A stretch of 64,000 nt of DNA from Acidithiobacillus thiooxidans ATCC 19377 (GCF_009662475.1 NZ_CP045571.1:256501-320500); one strand, 5' to 3'; shown: positions 17,124 through 28,021, numbered from the stretch's first letter. The notes: generated by a model from the letters alone, not told the origin. Numbers and translations: made by a program.

Positions 17124-18514
17124 GGGGTGGCCTCCGCAAATACTTCGGCCCATTGACCCGCCAGACGGGCAATGCTGCCAGCGCCCATGGTGAGTAGCAC
17201 CGCGTTCGCAGGCAGTAGTGCGCGAATCTGCGCGGGGGCATTGAGCAGCTCCGGTAAATAGTGAACGCTTATTCCCTGGGCACGCATGGCCGCGCTGAGT
17301 GCCTGACTGCTGACTCCGGGTAAGGCTTTTTCGCCCGCACTGTAAATATCGGTGAGTATGACCAGATCGGCCTGGGCCAGACTGTGGACAAAATCGCCAA
17401 ACAAGGTCTGGGTTCGGCTATAGCGATGGGGTTGAAAGGCGACTACCAGAGGGCGATCAGGCCATACGGCCCGGGCGGCGCTGATGGTGGCGCTCAGTTC
17501 GCGGGGGTGGTGACCATAATCGTCAACAATGGTTATGCCGGTAAACTCGCCGACCTGTTCGAAGCGTCTACCTACCCCGCGAAAATCAGCCAGGGCACTG
17601 CGAATGGTCTGTTCGCTCACCCCGACCTTGCTGGCAATGCCGATGGCGGCAAGGGCATTGAGTACGTTGTGTTGTCCGGGAATCCCCAGCTCTACATCCA
17701 GCCAGTGCACATAGTCATTATCCACCCGCCGCCAGACCTCAAAGTGACTGCCCACTCCCTGGACGGTCACATTACGGGCCTGCAGGTCCGTATCTGCACC
17801 GAATCCATAACGCAGCACCGGCGTGCGTAATTCCGGAATCAGGCCGGCGACCATGGGCTCGTCCGTACAGAGCACGGCAAGACCATAGAAAGGCAGGCGC
17901 TGCAGAAACTGCAAAAAGGCATTGCGCAAATTATCGAGACTGTCGCCATAGGTTTCCATGTGGTCGGCATCAATATTGGTGACGACGGCCATGACCGGAG
18001 CAAGATACAAAAAGGAGGCGTCCGATTCATCGGCTTCCGCCACCAGGTATTCACCGCTGCCCAGGGCGGCATGGGTGCCAGCACTTTTCAACCGACCACC
18101 AATCACAAAAGTGGGATCCAGACCGGCTGCGCCGAGAATGCTTGCGACCAGGCTGGTTGTGGTCGTTTTGCCGTGGGTTCCGGCAATGGCGATGCCCTGT
18201 TTGAAGCGCATCAACTCGGCCAGCATTTCGGCGCGCCGAATCACGGGAATACGTGATTCCCGGGCTGCCTGTACTTCTGGATTGCTGTCGGGAATGGCCG
18301 AAGAAATCACGACGACATCAGTGCCGCGCACATTGGCGGCTTCGTGACCCGAGAAAATCCGCGCACCCAGATCAGTAAGGCGCAGGGTCGAACTGCCTGG
18401 CTGCAAATCAGAACCGGAAACAGCATAGCCAAGATTAAGCAGAACCTCGGCAATACCACGCATGCCGCTGCCACCTATTCCGACCATATGAATCTGTCTG
18501 ACCCAGTTACGCAT
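17120..18514 (-). CDS. murC: UDP-N-acetylmuramate--L-alanine ligase
   Basis: MurC adds L-alanine, the first stem residue, to UDP-MurNAc. It is 464 residues long. The UDP-binding start is HMVGIGGSGMRGIAEVL, the ATP loop AGTHGKTTTTS lies at 111-121, and DDYGHHPRELSATI is the conserved Mur ligase C-terminal-domain motif near 322. It overlaps murG by eight bases and murB by four, so the junctions are tightly coupled. Confidence 0.98.
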   Translation of the reverse strand: MRNWVRQIHMVGIGGSGMRGIAEVLLNLGYAVSGSDLQPGSSTLRLTDLGARIFSGHEAANVRGTDVVVISSAIPDSNPEVQAARESRIPVIRRAEMLAELMRFKQGIAIAGTHGKTTTTSLVASILGAAGLDPTFVIGGRLKSAGTHAALGSGEYLVAEADESDASFLYLAPVMAVVTNIDADHMETYGDSLDNLRNAFLQFLQRLPFYGLAVLCTDEPMVAGLIPELRTPVLRYGFGADTDLQARNVTVQGVGSHFEVWRRVDNDYVHWLDVELGIPGQHNVLNALAAIGIASKVGVSEQTIRSALADFRGVGRRFEQVGEFTGITIVDDYGHHPRELSATISAARAVWPDRPLVVAFQPHRYSRTQTLFGDFVHSLAQADLVILTDIYSAGEKALPGVSSQALSAAMRAQGISVHYLPELLNAPAQIRALLPANAVLLTMGAGSIARLAGQWAEVFAEATP

Positions 18515-19589
18515 GGCTTACTCCTTCGGGGTGCATACAAATTCGGGCGACGGCTGCAGCGGCATCCCCCCGGCTTTGTTGTCTGGCCGCTTCTGCCCAG
18601 CGCAGGCGTAAAGCCGGATCGTTGAGCAGGGGGCTGAGAATATCCCGCAATTCCCGGGCATGGAGGTTTTCCTGGCGAAGCATTCGCGCGGCTCCAGCGC
18701 TTTCCAGAAACTGCGCGTTGGCTGCCTGATGATCATCCACGGCAAAGGGAAAAGGTACGAGAATGGCTCCCAGCCCTGCCGCTGCCAGTTCGGCGACGGT
18801 GGCAGCGCCAGCGCGGCATAGTGCCAGATCCGCCCAGCCCAACGCGACACTGATATCCGGGATGAAAGGCTCGACGCGGGCGTCGATACCTGCCGCCGCA
18901 TATTCGGCTCGGGTGCTTTCGCAATGATCCTTGCCGGTCTGGTGCCAGATTTGTGGGCGTTGTTCCGTGGGCATGGCTGCTATGGCGGCGACACTGACGC
19001 TATTCAGCGCCTTGGCTCCCTGGCTGCCGCCCATAATCAATAAACGTGCAGGCCCCTGATGACTGGCGAAGCGCTCCTGCGGCATGGGGAGTTCGCGGAT
19101 ACTGCGGCGTACCGGGTTACCGACCCATTCACCCCCGGGCAAGCGCGCCCCGGGAAATCCCAGAAAAACATGTTTGGCCAGGGGGGCCAGCAGACGGTTG
19201 CTCAGCCCGGCGATGGCATTCTGCTCGTGCAGGCACAGTGGACAACCCATGCTCCAGGCCGCCAGGCCTACGGGGGCCGTCACGTAGCCGCCCATACCCA
19301 GCACGGCCTGGCTGTGGGTTTGTTGAATGATTTTCCGGGCCTGAACAACGGCCTTGCTGACCCGCCAGGGCATGCGCAACCAGCGTCCCACGCCTTTTCC
19401 GCGAACACCTTGCATGTCGATGGTATGCAGGGGATAGCCGCGTTCGGGGACCAGGCGCGCCTCCATCCCGGCAACGGTTCCGGCAAAGGCCACTTCCACA
19501 CCCTGATCGCGTAACATGTCGGCGACCGCGAGAGCCGGAAATACGTGCCCGCCAGTACCGCCTGCAGCAATGAGGACGCGTTCAGCCAT
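18507..19589 (-). CDS. murG: Undecaprenyl-PP-MurNAc-pentapeptide GlcNAc transferase
   Basis: MurG (GT28) converts lipid I to lipid II on the inner face of the membrane. It is 360 residues from the ATG at 19589, which gives the standard start VLIAAGGTGGHVFPALAVA. The second glycine loop, LLIMGGSQGAKALN, and the donor-binding CRAGAATVAELAAAGLGAILVPFP are present. The longer frame upstream lies within ftsW. The gene overlaps ftsW by eight bases. Confidence 0.98.
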   Translation of the reverse strand: MAERVLIAAGGTGGHVFPALAVADMLRDQGVEVAFAGTVAGMEARLVPERGYPLHTIDMQGVRGKGVGRWLRMPWRVSKAVVQARKIIQQTHSQAVLGMGGYVTAPVGLAAWSMGCPLCLHEQNAIAGLSNRLLAPLAKHVFLGFPGARLPGGEWVGNPVRRSIRELPMPQERFASHQGPARLLIMGGSQGAKALNSVSVAAIAAMPTEQRPQIWHQTGKDHCESTRAEYAAAGIDARVEPFIPDISVALGWADLALCRAGAATVAELAAAGLGAILVPFPFAVDDHQAANAQFLESAGAARMLRQENLHARELRDILSPLLNDPALRLRWAEAARQQSRGDAAAAVARICMHPEGVSHA

Positions 19590-20757
19590 GCTGTACCTCC
19601 TTCTGCATCTGCTCTGTTTGTTGGGCGGAAAGCGCCGGATAACGACGACTGACAGCCAGAACCACACCCAGAGAGGCACAGAGAAATACCAGCGCACTAC
19701 CGCCGTAACTGATTAGTGGCAGGGCAAAACCCTTGGTAGGAAGAGCGCCAAGGTTGACGCCCATGGACATGACCGCCTCACCGCCGAACCATGTCAGCGT
19801 GCCATAGCAGAACAGGGCAAAAAAAGCATCTCCGGCGGCAGCAGCGCGGCGTCCGATCCGATAAATACGCCAGCAGGCCACACTGTAGAAAATGGCCAGT
19901 GCCCATACCCCGATCATGCCCAACTCTTCGCCGATCACTGCCAGAATGAAATCCGTATAGGATTCTGGCAGATAAAAGTATTTCATGATGCCATCGCCGA
20001 GGCCGACCCCGAAAATACCACCCCGGCCAAAGGCAATCAGGGACTGTACCAACTGAAAACCCGCTCCGTAGGGATCTGCCCAGGGATTCTGGAAAGCGGT
20101 GATGCGGGCAAGCCGGTAGGGGGCTGATACGGCAAGAATTCCCAACGCGCCACCGGCAACAATGCCTGCCAGTAGAACGTAAGTAATGGGTAATCCGCCC
20201 AGGAACAACATGACGCCAGTGAGCAGTACCACCATCGCAAATGAGCCAAAATCGGGTTGTAGTAACAGCAGCAACCCCAGCAACCCCAGCACCACAAAAA
20301 TCGGCCAGAGTCCTTCCTTGAATTTGCCGAGGAGCTCGCCTTTGCGCACCACATAACGTGCGAGGAATAAGAGCAGGGCAAATTTCAGCAGTTCTGAAGG
20401 CTGCAGGCGGACAATGATGAAATTGATCCAGCGATGTGAGCCGTTGACGGCAACGCCGATGACCGGCAAAAACACCATCACCAGGGCGATCAGGGAAATG
20501 ATCATGAGGGGAAAGGTCATGCGTTCCCAGAAGTCGAGATCAATACGGCTAAAATAGTACAATACGGCGGCGGCCAGAATGACATAAAGGCCCTGACGTT
20601 CGGCAAAAAAGAACGGATTACCGGTTTCATGCTGGGCAATGGGCGCGCTGGCGGAATACACCATGATCAGACCAAAACCCAGTAGTACCAGAATGATCCA
20701 CCACAGAATGGTATCTGCCGGGCCGTTTTCGGCCAGCCACCAGCTTGGACGTTTCAT
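19582..20757 (-). CDS. ftsW: Septal peptidoglycan polymerase FtsW (SEDS family)
   Basis: FtsW is the SEDS glycosyltransferase that polymerises lipid II at the septum together with FtsI. It is 391 residues with about ten membrane helices. Conserved segments include NGSHRWINF near 106-114, QPDFG near 167, and the C-terminal GVNLGALPTKGFALPLISYGG motif. It begins four bases inside the end of murD. Confidence 0.97.
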   Translation of the reverse strand: MKRPSWWLAENGPADTILWWIILVLLGFGLIMVYSASAPIAQHETGNPFFFAERQGLYVILAAAVLYYFSRIDLDFWERMTFPLMIISLIALVMVFLPVIGVAVNGSHRWINFIIVRLQPSELLKFALLLFLARYVVRKGELLGKFKEGLWPIFVVLGLLGLLLLLQPDFGSFAMVVLLTGVMLFLGGLPITYVLLAGIVAGGALGILAVSAPYRLARITAFQNPWADPYGAGFQLVQSLIAFGRGGIFGVGLGDGIMKYFYLPESYTDFILAVIGEELGMIGVWALAIFYSVACWRIYRIGRRAAAAGDAFFALFCYGTLTWFGGEAVMSMGVNLGALPTKGFALPLISYGGSALVFLCASLGVVLAVSRRYPALSAQQTEQMQKEVQHG

Positions 20758-22103
20758 GATTTCCCTCCAGCCAGTTTCTGGACAGCTGCAGTGAACTGCT
20801 GCCCCCGATCCTGATAATCCCGGAACATATCGGTACTGGCGCAGGCTGGTGAAAGCAGAACCTGATCTCCGGGCATGGCTCTGGATGCGGCTTTAAGAAC
20901 CGCATCCTGCATGCTGTCGGCGTAATCTACCGGAATGACATTTTCAAGCATTTGCGCGATTTTTTTGGCATCCTTGCCGAGTACAACAGCGGCGCGCTGA
21001 TCACGGCAGGCTTGCTGCAACGGACTGAGATCCGCGCCCTTGGCATCGCCACCGAGAATCATCACCAACGGTCCGGATAAGCCGCTCATGGCTTTGAGCG
21101 TGGCACCCAGATTGGTTCCCTTGGAATCATCGTAATAATTGACCCCCTGATATTCGGCGACCCAGGCCAGTCGGTGTGGGAGACCGGAAAACTGGCAAAA
21201 CACTTCCTGAATGGCAGCAAGTGGAAATTGGGCCGCTTCGGCCAGGAGCGCTGCGGCCAGTGCGTTTTCGATATTGTGTCCGCCCTGCATACGCAGATCG
21301 GCTGCGGGAAGCAGGGCTCCGCTGTTGCGCAGCGTGAGCCGGTCATTCAGTACATAGGCATCACTGCGCTCATCATGAACAGCAAAGCAACGGATGGCCA
21401 CGGAGTCTGGGACTTGTCCGGGCAAGCTCGACGTAAAGGCATCTTCGCCGTTCAAAACCAGGACATCACCGGCATTCATGTTCTGAAAAATTCGGGCTTT
21501 GGCTGCCCCGTACTGCGCGTAGTCACCATGCCAGTCCAGATGGTCGGGACTGAGGTTCAAAATGGCAGCCACCCGGGGTCGAAAAGTCGTACAGGCATCC
21601 AGCTGAAAGCTGGAGAGTTCGAGGATATACCAGGCCGGTTCAGGGCCAGATTCTGGTAATAACTCCAGTGCCGGAGTCCCCAGGTTGCCACCGGTCGCAA
21701 CCATTATTCCGGCTTTTCGGGCAATTTCGCTGACCAGCGTGGTAACGGTGCTTTTACCATTACTACCGGTGATGGCAATGATGGGTGCCGAGGCTAGCAG
21801 TGCAAATAATTCAATATCACCCATGACGGTGATTCCCGCCTTTCTGGCCTTTTGCAAGGCCGGCAGGGTAGGAGCAAGACCGGGGCTGAGCAGAATCAGA
21901 TCGCTGTCCAGAAGCAGATTTTCAGGAAGCGCCCCGAAATGAAAAGTGACTTGGGGATATTGCGTACGGAGGGTGTCAGCATTTTCCAGGTGGCGGGTAT
22001 CCGCCACCTGACAATGTCCACCCAGGCGCAGAGCGGTGTTCAGGAGTGATTGTCCGGTTTTGCCGAAGCCGAGGATGAATACCTTTTTGCCGTTGAGTTT
22101 CAT
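20754..22103 (-). CDS. murD: UDP-N-acetylmuramoyl-L-alanine--D-glutamate ligase
   Basis: MurD adds D-glutamate to the stem. It is 449 residues long. FILGFGKTGQSL opens the UDP-binding domain; ITGSNGKSTVTTLV near 110-123 is the ATP loop; NLSPDHLDWHG and YYDDSKGTNLGAT are family motifs of the central and C-terminal domains. It lies one base from the end of mraY and overlaps ftsW. Confidence 0.98.
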   Translation of the reverse strand: MKLNGKKVFILGFGKTGQSLLNTALRLGGHCQVADTRHLENADTLRTQYPQVTFHFGALPENLLLDSDLILLSPGLAPTLPALQKARKAGITVMGDIELFALLASAPIIAITGSNGKSTVTTLVSEIARKAGIMVATGGNLGTPALELLPESGPEPAWYILELSSFQLDACTTFRPRVAAILNLSPDHLDWHGDYAQYGAAKARIFQNMNAGDVLVLNGEDAFTSSLPGQVPDSVAIRCFAVHDERSDAYVLNDRLTLRNSGALLPAADLRMQGGHNIENALAAALLAEAAQFPLAAIQEVFCQFSGLPHRLAWVAEYQGVNYYDDSKGTNLGATLKAMSGLSGPLVMILGGDAKGADLSPLQQACRDQRAAVVLGKDAKKIAQMLENVIPVDYADSMQDAVLKAASRAMPGDQVLLSPACASTDMFRDYQDRGQQFTAAVQKLAGGKS

Positions 22104-22104
22104 G

Positions 22105-23187
22105 TCAGCGGATCTTCAAACTGGAAAGGCCAATGAGCACGAGAATCACGGTGATAATCCAGAAACGCACGGCTACCCGTGGCTCTGGCCAGCCTTTTTT
22201 CTCGAAATGATGATGAATGGGCGCCATGCGAAACACCCGTTTGCCCGTCAGCTTGAAGGAGGCCACCTGAATCATCACCGACAGGGTTTCCATGACAAAA
22301 ACCCCACCCATGATGACCAATACCAATTCCTGTCTGGCGATGATGGCGACAATGGCCAGGGCGGCACCGAGGGCCAGTGCGCCGGTATCGCCCATGAATA
22401 CTTCGGCCGGATAGGTGTTGAACCAGAGAAAGCCGAGCCCGGCACCAACCAGTGATCCGCAGAAAATCAGCATTTGTCCGGAACCCGGCACCCAGGGCAG
22501 ATCCAGGTAATGGGCGAATACAGAATTTCCTGAAACATAAGCAAATATTCCCAGGGCTGCAGCCACCATGACGGTTGGGACGATGGCCAGCCCGTCCAGG
22601 CCATCAGTCAAATTGACGGCGTTGGAGGTGCCGACAATAACGAAGTAGCTGAAAATGATAAAGCCGAACCCCAAGGGAATCAGGACATGAGGTACAAAAG
22701 GAATAATCAGGCTGGTTTCTACGGGCTTATTGGCCAGTCCATACAATACTCCAGCTGCAGCTAGGGCAAACAAGGACTGCAAACCATATTTGGCGCGGGC
22801 GGATAAACCTTTGGTGTTTTTACGCCGCAGCTTGCGCCAGTCGTCAATAAAACCTATGGCGCCAAAGGCAAAAGTAGTGACGACCGCCACCCAGACCAAA
22901 GGATTGCGCAAATCTGACCAGAGCAGGGTGGTAATGATGACAATCAGCAGAATCAGGGCCCCGCCCATGGTCGGCGTCCCCTGTTTGCTGAAGTGGGTTT
23001 CCGGCCCATCATTGCGTACCATCTGCCCGATTTTGTAATAGCGCAGACGGGCAATGAAAAAGGGGCCAATAACCAGGGAGAGGACCAGCGCGGTCAGTAT
23101 CGCCAGTACGCCCCGTAGGGTCAGATACTGAAACACGTAAAAACCGTGGTATATATGGCCGAGTTGCATGAATAGTGCGTAGAGCAT
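22105..23187 (-). CDS. mraY: Phospho-MurNAc-pentapeptide translocase
   Basis: MraY joins phospho-MurNAc-pentapeptide to undecaprenyl phosphate to form lipid I. It is 360 residues with ten membrane helices. The signature regions are [10 protein letters not shown] (about 70), FIDDWRKL with the catalytic aspartates (about 113-120), [13 protein letters not shown] (about 188-200) and [13 protein letters not shown], with [14 protein letters not shown] near the C-terminus. The start shares one base with the murF stop. Confidence 0.98.
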   Translation of the reverse strand: MLYALFMQLGHIYHGFYVFQYLTLRGVLAILTALVLSLVIGPFFIARLRYYKIGQMVRNDGPETHFSKQGTPTMGGALILLIVIITTLLWSDLRNPLVWVAVVTTFAFGAIGFIDDWRKLRRKNTKGLSARAKYGLQSLFALAAAGVLYGLANKPVETSLIIPFVPHVLIPLGFGFIIFSYFVIVGTSNAVNLTDGLDGLAIVPTVMVAAALGIFAYVSGNSVFAHYLDLPWVPGSGQMLIFCGSLVGAGLGFLWFNTYPAEVFMGDTGALALGAALAIVAIIARQELVLVIMGGVFVMETLSVMIQVASFKLTGKRVFRMAPIHHHFEKKGWPEPRVAVRFWIITVILVLIGLSSLKIR

Positions 23188-24539
23188 CAGGCGTCTCCAG
23201 CCACGAGTGCCTGAACGACACGTTCCATGTGTGCAGCTCTGGAACCTTTTACCAGCACTACCGTTTCCGGATTGAGATGGGGCTGCAGAGCATCAATCAG
23301 GGGGGGCAGTTCCATAAAATGCTCTGTACCGGCTGCAAACGCTTCGGCGGCTTTGGCAGCCAGTTGTCCCAGTCCGTAAACCGCATCAATGCCCAGCTGA
23401 TGGGCCAGAATTCCTGCCTGCCGGTGATAAACTACCGTATCGGGACCCAGTTCACCCATATCTCCGAGTATGAGAATACGCTGGCCGGATTGGGCGGCAA
23501 GAACACGTAATGCGGCCTCTAATGAAGCTGGATTGGCGTTGTAGGTGTCATCCAGAACCCGGCAGCCGCCCCTTCCGTTGCGCCATTGCAAGCGCCCGGG
23601 GATGGCTTCCAACGCGGCCACAGCACGCTGAATCTGAGGGATGCTGATATCCAGGGCCAGTGCGGCGGTGACGGCAGCCAGGACATTGGCACCATTATGT
23701 TTTCCCGGGAGCGGGACTTCGAGGGTGAATTCGCCCTGGGGGGCGCGTACATCCAGTTGGCCGCTGCTTCCTGAACGATCCTGCCAATGTCCACGGACGC
23801 GTACCGGGAGGTTGTTCAGACTGAAGCGCCACACTTCGCCCGGAGCTTTTTCTGCCCAGAAGTCGGCAAATTGATCGTCACCATTCAAAATGCTGATGCC
23901 ACGATTGTCCAGTCCCGAGAGAATTTCGCCCTTGGCCGCCGCGACGGCAGCCACAGTTCCGAGTCCCGCCAGATGGGCGGGGCCGGCATTGTTGATGAGG
24001 GCCAACGTTGGTTTGGCCAGTGCGCTGAGCAGGGTGAGTTCGCCGGGATGGTTCATGCCCATTTCCAGTACCGCATAGCGATGTTCCACCCCCAGTCTTG
24101 CCAGGGTCAGGGGCACGCCAATATGGTTGTTCTGATTGCCTTGAGTGGCCAGTACGGGGCCGCTTTCGGCAAGGATGGCTGTCAGGACTTCCTTGACCGT
24201 GGTTTTGCCACAGGAGCCGGTAACCGCCAGCACCGGTATGTTGAAACGCTGGCGCCAATGCTGTGCCAGGCTTTGCAAGCTTTGCAAAGTGTCCTTGACC
24301 ACTACTCCGGGCGCATCCACCTGACGGTTGCTGAGTACGGCGGCCGCGCCCTGGGCTAAAGCTGCCGGAACAAAGTCGTTCCCATCAAAGTGTTCTCCGG
24401 TCAGTGCAACAAACAGTTTGCCAATCATGGGTTGGCGACTGTCCGTGGCAATGCCGTGTATTTCGTCCTTTCCCTGGCTGCCAGGCAGAAGCTGGCCACC
24501 GGTGATGCGGGCTATTTCGTTGAGGGAGTAGCGCATCAT
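23187..24539 (-). CDS. murF: UDP-MurNAc-tripeptide--D-alanyl-D-alanine ligase
   Basis: MurF attaches the D-Ala-D-Ala made by Ddl, finishing the cytoplasmic pentapeptide. It is 450 residues long. The ATP loop is [14 protein letters not shown] at 107-120, [10 protein letters not shown] lies near 158, and [15 protein letters not shown] near 310 is typical of MurF. Two successive ATG codons form the start; the first overlaps the murE stop by four bases. Confidence 0.97.
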   Translation of the reverse strand: MMRYSLNEIARITGGQLLPGSQGKDEIHGIATDSRQPMIGKLFVALTGEHFDGNDFVPAALAQGAAAVLSNRQVDAPGVVVKDTLQSLQSLAQHWRQRFNIPVLAVTGSCGKTTVKEVLTAILAESGPVLATQGNQNNHIGVPLTLARLGVEHRYAVLEMGMNHPGELTLLSALAKPTLALINNAGPAHLAGLGTVAAVAAAKGEILSGLDNRGISILNGDDQFADFWAEKAPGEVWRFSLNNLPVRVRGHWQDRSGSSGQLDVRAPQGEFTLEVPLPGKHNGANVLAAVTAALALDISIPQIQRAVAALEAIPGRLQWRNGRGGCRVLDDTYNANPASLEAALRVLAAQSGQRILILGDMGELGPDTVVYHRQAGILAHQLGIDAVYGLGQLAAKAAEAFAAGTEHFMELPPLIDALQPHLNPETVVLVKGSRAAHMERVVQALVAGDA

Positions 24540-25990
24540 GGGCGCAGTGCCTCCATCGCTACCTGTTGGTCATGAAACGGAGTTTTCTGACCCATGATTT
24601 CCTGGGTGCGTTCATGTCCTTTACCGGCAATCAACACCCAATCCCCACTTTGGGCCTGGTGGATGGCCTGGTGGATGGCCGCTGCCCGATCATGAATGAC
24701 CTCAATGGCCTCAGGGTGCTGCATGCCCGCGAGAATGTCGCGAATAATGTCGTCGGCATTTTCACTGCGGGGATTATCATCTGTAAGCGTGACCCGGTCG
24801 GCCAGAAGTTCGGCAACTTTTCCCATTTCCGGACGTTTTCCCCGATCCCGATCGCCGCCGCAGCCGAAAAGCACATGGACCTGTCCTTTGGCGACGGCAC
24901 GTATGTCCTTCAAAACCCGTTCCAACGCATCCGGAGTATGCGCGTAGTCGATCATGACCTGTGCCTTGCCGGATATTGCCGGCAGGCGCTGATAACGTCC
25001 CTCGGGCAAATCTAGATGGTGAACGTCTGCGTCACTGACTTTCCAGCCCATCCCATGGGCGACGGCCAGGGCGGCCAGGAGGTTTTCGACATTGCTCTGC
25101 CCGAGGAGCGGACTACGTAATTGCCGCAGACCTTCCGGTGTACCCAGGGTCAGGAGCGTACCACTGGCCCCGGCATGTATTTCTCGGACCTGAAAATCCC
25201 AGGCCCCCGCTCCAAAACCCAGAACATTGACGGAGGGATCGATTTGCTGCGCAATTTGTGCAGAAAAGGGATCATCCCGATTCAGTACGGCCAGTTTCAG
25301 ATCGGGAAATTTGAACAGACGGGCTTTGGCAGAGCCGTATTGATCCATGTCGCCGTGAAAATCGAGATGATCACGACTGAGATTGGTAAACACGGCCGCA
25401 GCAAATGGGACGGCAGCTACCCGGCCCAGGGCCAGGGCATGGGAGGAAACTTCCAGCGCGATGACCTTGGCCCCCCGATCCCGGAGCGAGGCCAGCGTCT
25501 CCCAGAGTCGAACGGCTTCCGGGGTGGTGTTGGCATGGGGGACGAGGGCATCAACCGGCCCGTAGCCCAAGGTTCCGATAATCATGGCTGGTTGGGGGGC
25601 GAGTTCGGCAATCAGCCGGGTGACGCTGCTTTTGCCATTGGTGCCGGTGACGCCGATCAATAGCGGTGCTGCTCCTTCATCCCAGCGATGCCAACGGCGC
25701 AAGGCCTGGCCGAGCTTGTCGCGGAGCTCGGGAGTCTGCCAGCAGGCAGGGCCATTGACTTGCGGAATGACGGCTTCGTGCCCGGCTTCCAGCACGGCGG
25801 CCACGGCCCCCGCCTTCCAGGCTTCTGCCAGAAACTGATCGGCATCGCCACGATGATTGTGTAATCCCACGTAGAGCATGCCCGGCTGCAAGCGGCGGGT
25901 ATCTGTTTCGATGCCGGTTACAGCCAGTTCCCTGAAGGCGTTAGGTACGGCATCAAATAGCCGGGATAGGGGTTCAGTGCGCTGCATCAC
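24536..25990 (-). CDS. murE: UDP-MurNAc-L-Ala-D-Glu--meso-diaminopimelate ligase
   Basis: MurE adds the third stem residue. It is 484 residues long. The ATP loop is VTGTNGKSSVTRLI at 114-127. The DNPRSEN motif near 400 is the known mark of meso-diaminopimelate specificity, as opposed to lysine, so the cell wall is the Gram-negative A1-gamma type. It overlaps ftsI by 17 bases at its start and murF by four at its end. Confidence 0.98.
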   Translation of the reverse strand: MMQRTEPLSRLFDAVPNAFRELAVTGIETDTRRLQPGMLYVGLHNHRGDADQFLAEAWKAGAVAAVLEAGHEAVIPQVNGPACWQTPELRDKLGQALRRWHRWDEGAAPLLIGVTGTNGKSSVTRLIAELAPQPAMIIGTLGYGPVDALVPHANTTPEAVRLWETLASLRDRGAKVIALEVSSHALALGRVAAVPFAAAVFTNLSRDHLDFHGDMDQYGSAKARLFKFPDLKLAVLNRDDPFSAQIAQQIDPSVNVLGFGAGAWDFQVREIHAGASGTLLTLGTPEGLRQLRSPLLGQSNVENLLAALAVAHGMGWKVSDADVHHLDLPEGRYQRLPAISGKAQVMIDYAHTPDALERVLKDIRAVAKGQVHVLFGCGGDRDRGKRPEMGKVAELLADRVTLTDDNPRSENADDIIRDILAGMQHPEAIEVIHDRAAAIHQAIHQAQSGDWVLIAGKGHERTQEIMGQKTPFHDQQVAMEALRP

Positions 25991-27752
25991 CCGCTCCTTC
26001 TGCCCACTGCTGGGCCTCGGTGACAGTGCGGTATGGATATTCGGCAGTGGTTTTCAGAAGGCCCGGGTCTGGTTGAATGCCCATGCTTTGCAGGGCAGCT
26101 GCCATGGTCACCCGAAATACCGGTGCCGCCACGACTCCACCATAGCGCCATCCCTGGGTCGGGGCGCGGACCACGACAGCCATCACCAGGCGCGGGTCCT
26201 GAGCAGGGGCAAAGCCCACGAAACTGGTGTTTACCTGGTTTTTATGGAAGCCGCCTTTACCGTTGGCCATGATGGAAGTTCCGGTTTTGCCCGCCACTCT
26301 GTAACCCGGGATGCTGGCCAGAAAGCCGGTACCGCCCGGACTGGTAACGCCGCTCAGCCATCGGCTCAGTCGTGCGGCAGTGCTTGCAGGCATGATCCGA
26401 ACTCCGTTTACTGAGCGGGTATCCTGGCGGATCAGGGTGGGTGCTATATACACCCCTTGATTGGCAATGGCCGCATAAGCGGCCGCCAGTTGCAGGGGAG
26501 TTACCGATAAACCATATCCGTAAGCCATCGCCGCTCTGCGGGCAATATCCCAACCCTGCCAGGCCGGCAGCGTCCCCGGACTTTCTCCGGGGAGCCCGAG
26601 GCCGCTGTCTTGTCCAAAGCCAGCCTGATGGAGCATTTGAAAAAGATCCGCCGGAGGGGTGCGCAATGATATTTTTGCGGCCCCGATGTTGCTTGAATAT
26701 TTAAGGACTTGCGCCAGATCCAGATTGTTGTGACGGACATCATCCTGGATACAGAAACGCGCAACTCGAAAACAGTTGGTGTTGACGTTGAAAGTACTGT
26801 CGGGCTGGATACTGTTATCGTCCAGTGCCGCTGCAATGGTGAAGGGTTTCATCACGGAACCGGGTTCAAAGGTGTCGGCCACAGCCCGATTATTATAAAG
26901 ACCAGCCTGATAATCGTGGCGATTATTGGGGTTGAAAGCAGGATAACTGACCATGGCCAGCACTTCACCGGTCCGGGCATTCATGAGCACCGCTGCCCCG
27001 GAACGGGCCTGGAAGCGTTGTACGGCCGAGGCCAGAGCGGTGTAAGCCACATACTGGAGATTGCGGTCAATGCTCAAAGTCAGGACTTTGCCGGGCTGGG
27101 CAGAATGGGCAGGGCCGTGCAGGCTCAGCGGGTGGCCGTAATTGTCACGCAACCCGGTTTCTTCCCCCGCCTTGCCGGTTAACCACTGGTTATAGGTCAA
27201 CTCCAATCCTTCAATGCCTTTACCATCTACATTGGTAAAGCCAATCAGTGGGGCCGCAATGCTTCCGGCAGGATAATAACGGCGATTCTCGTTGAGGCTA
27301 TGCAGGCCGGAAATATGCAGTGCCGATATTTTTTCGGCTCGTTCGGGACTGATCTGGCGGGCGATAAAGGCAAAGTGGCTACCACCCGCATGGACACGGG
27401 CATCGAGTTCGTTGACGCTGATTCCCAGGGCGGAAGCCACAAGCGGCCATTGATTTTCCTGGTGGGTGAATACTTGCGGATCTACCCAGAGGGTTTTGAC
27501 TGGTACGGACAAAGCCAGTGGCTTGCCATCGCGATCAACAATGGGTCCGCGTTGCACCGGCAACGGAAAATGACGCAAATAGCGTTGGGCTCCCTGGTCG
27601 CGTAAAAATGGACCATGTTCCACCTGGGCACGCCAGGCCTGAGCCATGACTGCAGCAAAGGCGAGTGTTACGGTTGCCCAAACGGCCGTCGCCCGCCACG
27701 CCGGTAATGGGCGTGCGGGGATTTTGGCCGGATAGGCAGAAGTCCGGGTCAC
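25974..27752 (-). CDS. ftsI: Septal transpeptidase FtsI (penicillin-binding protein 3)
   Basis: FtsI cross-links septal peptidoglycan and pairs with FtsW. It is 592 residues long. A single membrane helix at about 21-40 is followed by the pedestal domain with RGPIVDRDGKPLALS near 68. The transpeptidase domain has the active serine at S299 in the SVMK tetrad, SSN at 353-355 and KTGTS near 490. It overlaps ftsL by four bases and murE by 17. Confidence 0.97.
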   Translation of the reverse strand: MTRTSAYPAKIPARPLPAWRATAVWATVTLAFAAVMAQAWRAQVEHGPFLRDQGAQRYLRHFPLPVQRGPIVDRDGKPLALSVPVKTLWVDPQVFTHQENQWPLVASALGISVNELDARVHAGGSHFAFIARQISPERAEKISALHISGLHSLNENRRYYPAGSIAAPLIGFTNVDGKGIEGLELTYNQWLTGKAGEETGLRDNYGHPLSLHGPAHSAQPGKVLTLSIDRNLQYVAYTALASAVQRFQARSGAAVLMNARTGEVLAMVSYPAFNPNNRHDYQAGLYNNRAVADTFEPGSVMKPFTIAAALDDNSIQPDSTFNVNTNCFRVARFCIQDDVRHNNLDLAQVLKYSSNIGAAKISLRTPPADLFQMLHQAGFGQDSGLGLPGESPGTLPAWQGWDIARRAAMAYGYGLSVTPLQLAAAYAAIANQGVYIAPTLIRQDTRSVNGVRIMPASTAARLSRWLSGVTSPGGTGFLASIPGYRVAGKTGTSIMANGKGGFHKNQVNTSFVGFAPAQDPRLVMAVVVRAPTQGWRYGGVVAAPVFRVTMAAALQSMGIQPDPGLLKTTAEYPYRTVTEAQQWAEGAGDAAH

Positions 27753-28021
27753 TGCGCTTTCACCATGACAATCTGACTGTTTTTGGGGGCGCTCAAGCCC
27801 AGCTTCTGCCGGGCGATATCCCCGACCCGCGCATTGGAGGCGAGTGTGGCCTGCTCCAGTTGCAGCTGTCCCCAGCGATTATCCAGGGCAAAATGTTTCG
27901 CCTGTGCTTCCTGCAAGGCAATAAACTGGCTTCGGGTGCTTTCCCGTGCAGCTACTATACCGAGCAGCGTTACCATGATGAGAATGGCGAGAATTACCGT
28001 ATTACGCCGCATGACGTTCAC
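27749..28021 (-). CDS. ftsL: Cell division protein FtsL
   Basis: FtsL is a small bitopic protein of the FtsQLB complex. It is 90 residues long: a short basic N-terminus (MRRN), a membrane helix at about 8-25, and a helical periplasmic segment (QFIALQEAQAKHFALDNRWGQL) suited to coiled-coil pairing with FtsB. Sequence conservation in this family is low, so the call rests on topology, size and position between rsmH and ftsI. The start overlaps rsmH by 20 bases, or 11 if the second ATG is used. Confidence 0.9.
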   Translation of the reverse strand: MNVMRRNTVILAILIMVTLLGIVAARESTRSQFIALQEAQAKHFALDNRWGQLQLEQATLASNARVGDIARQKLGLSAPKNSQIVMVKAQ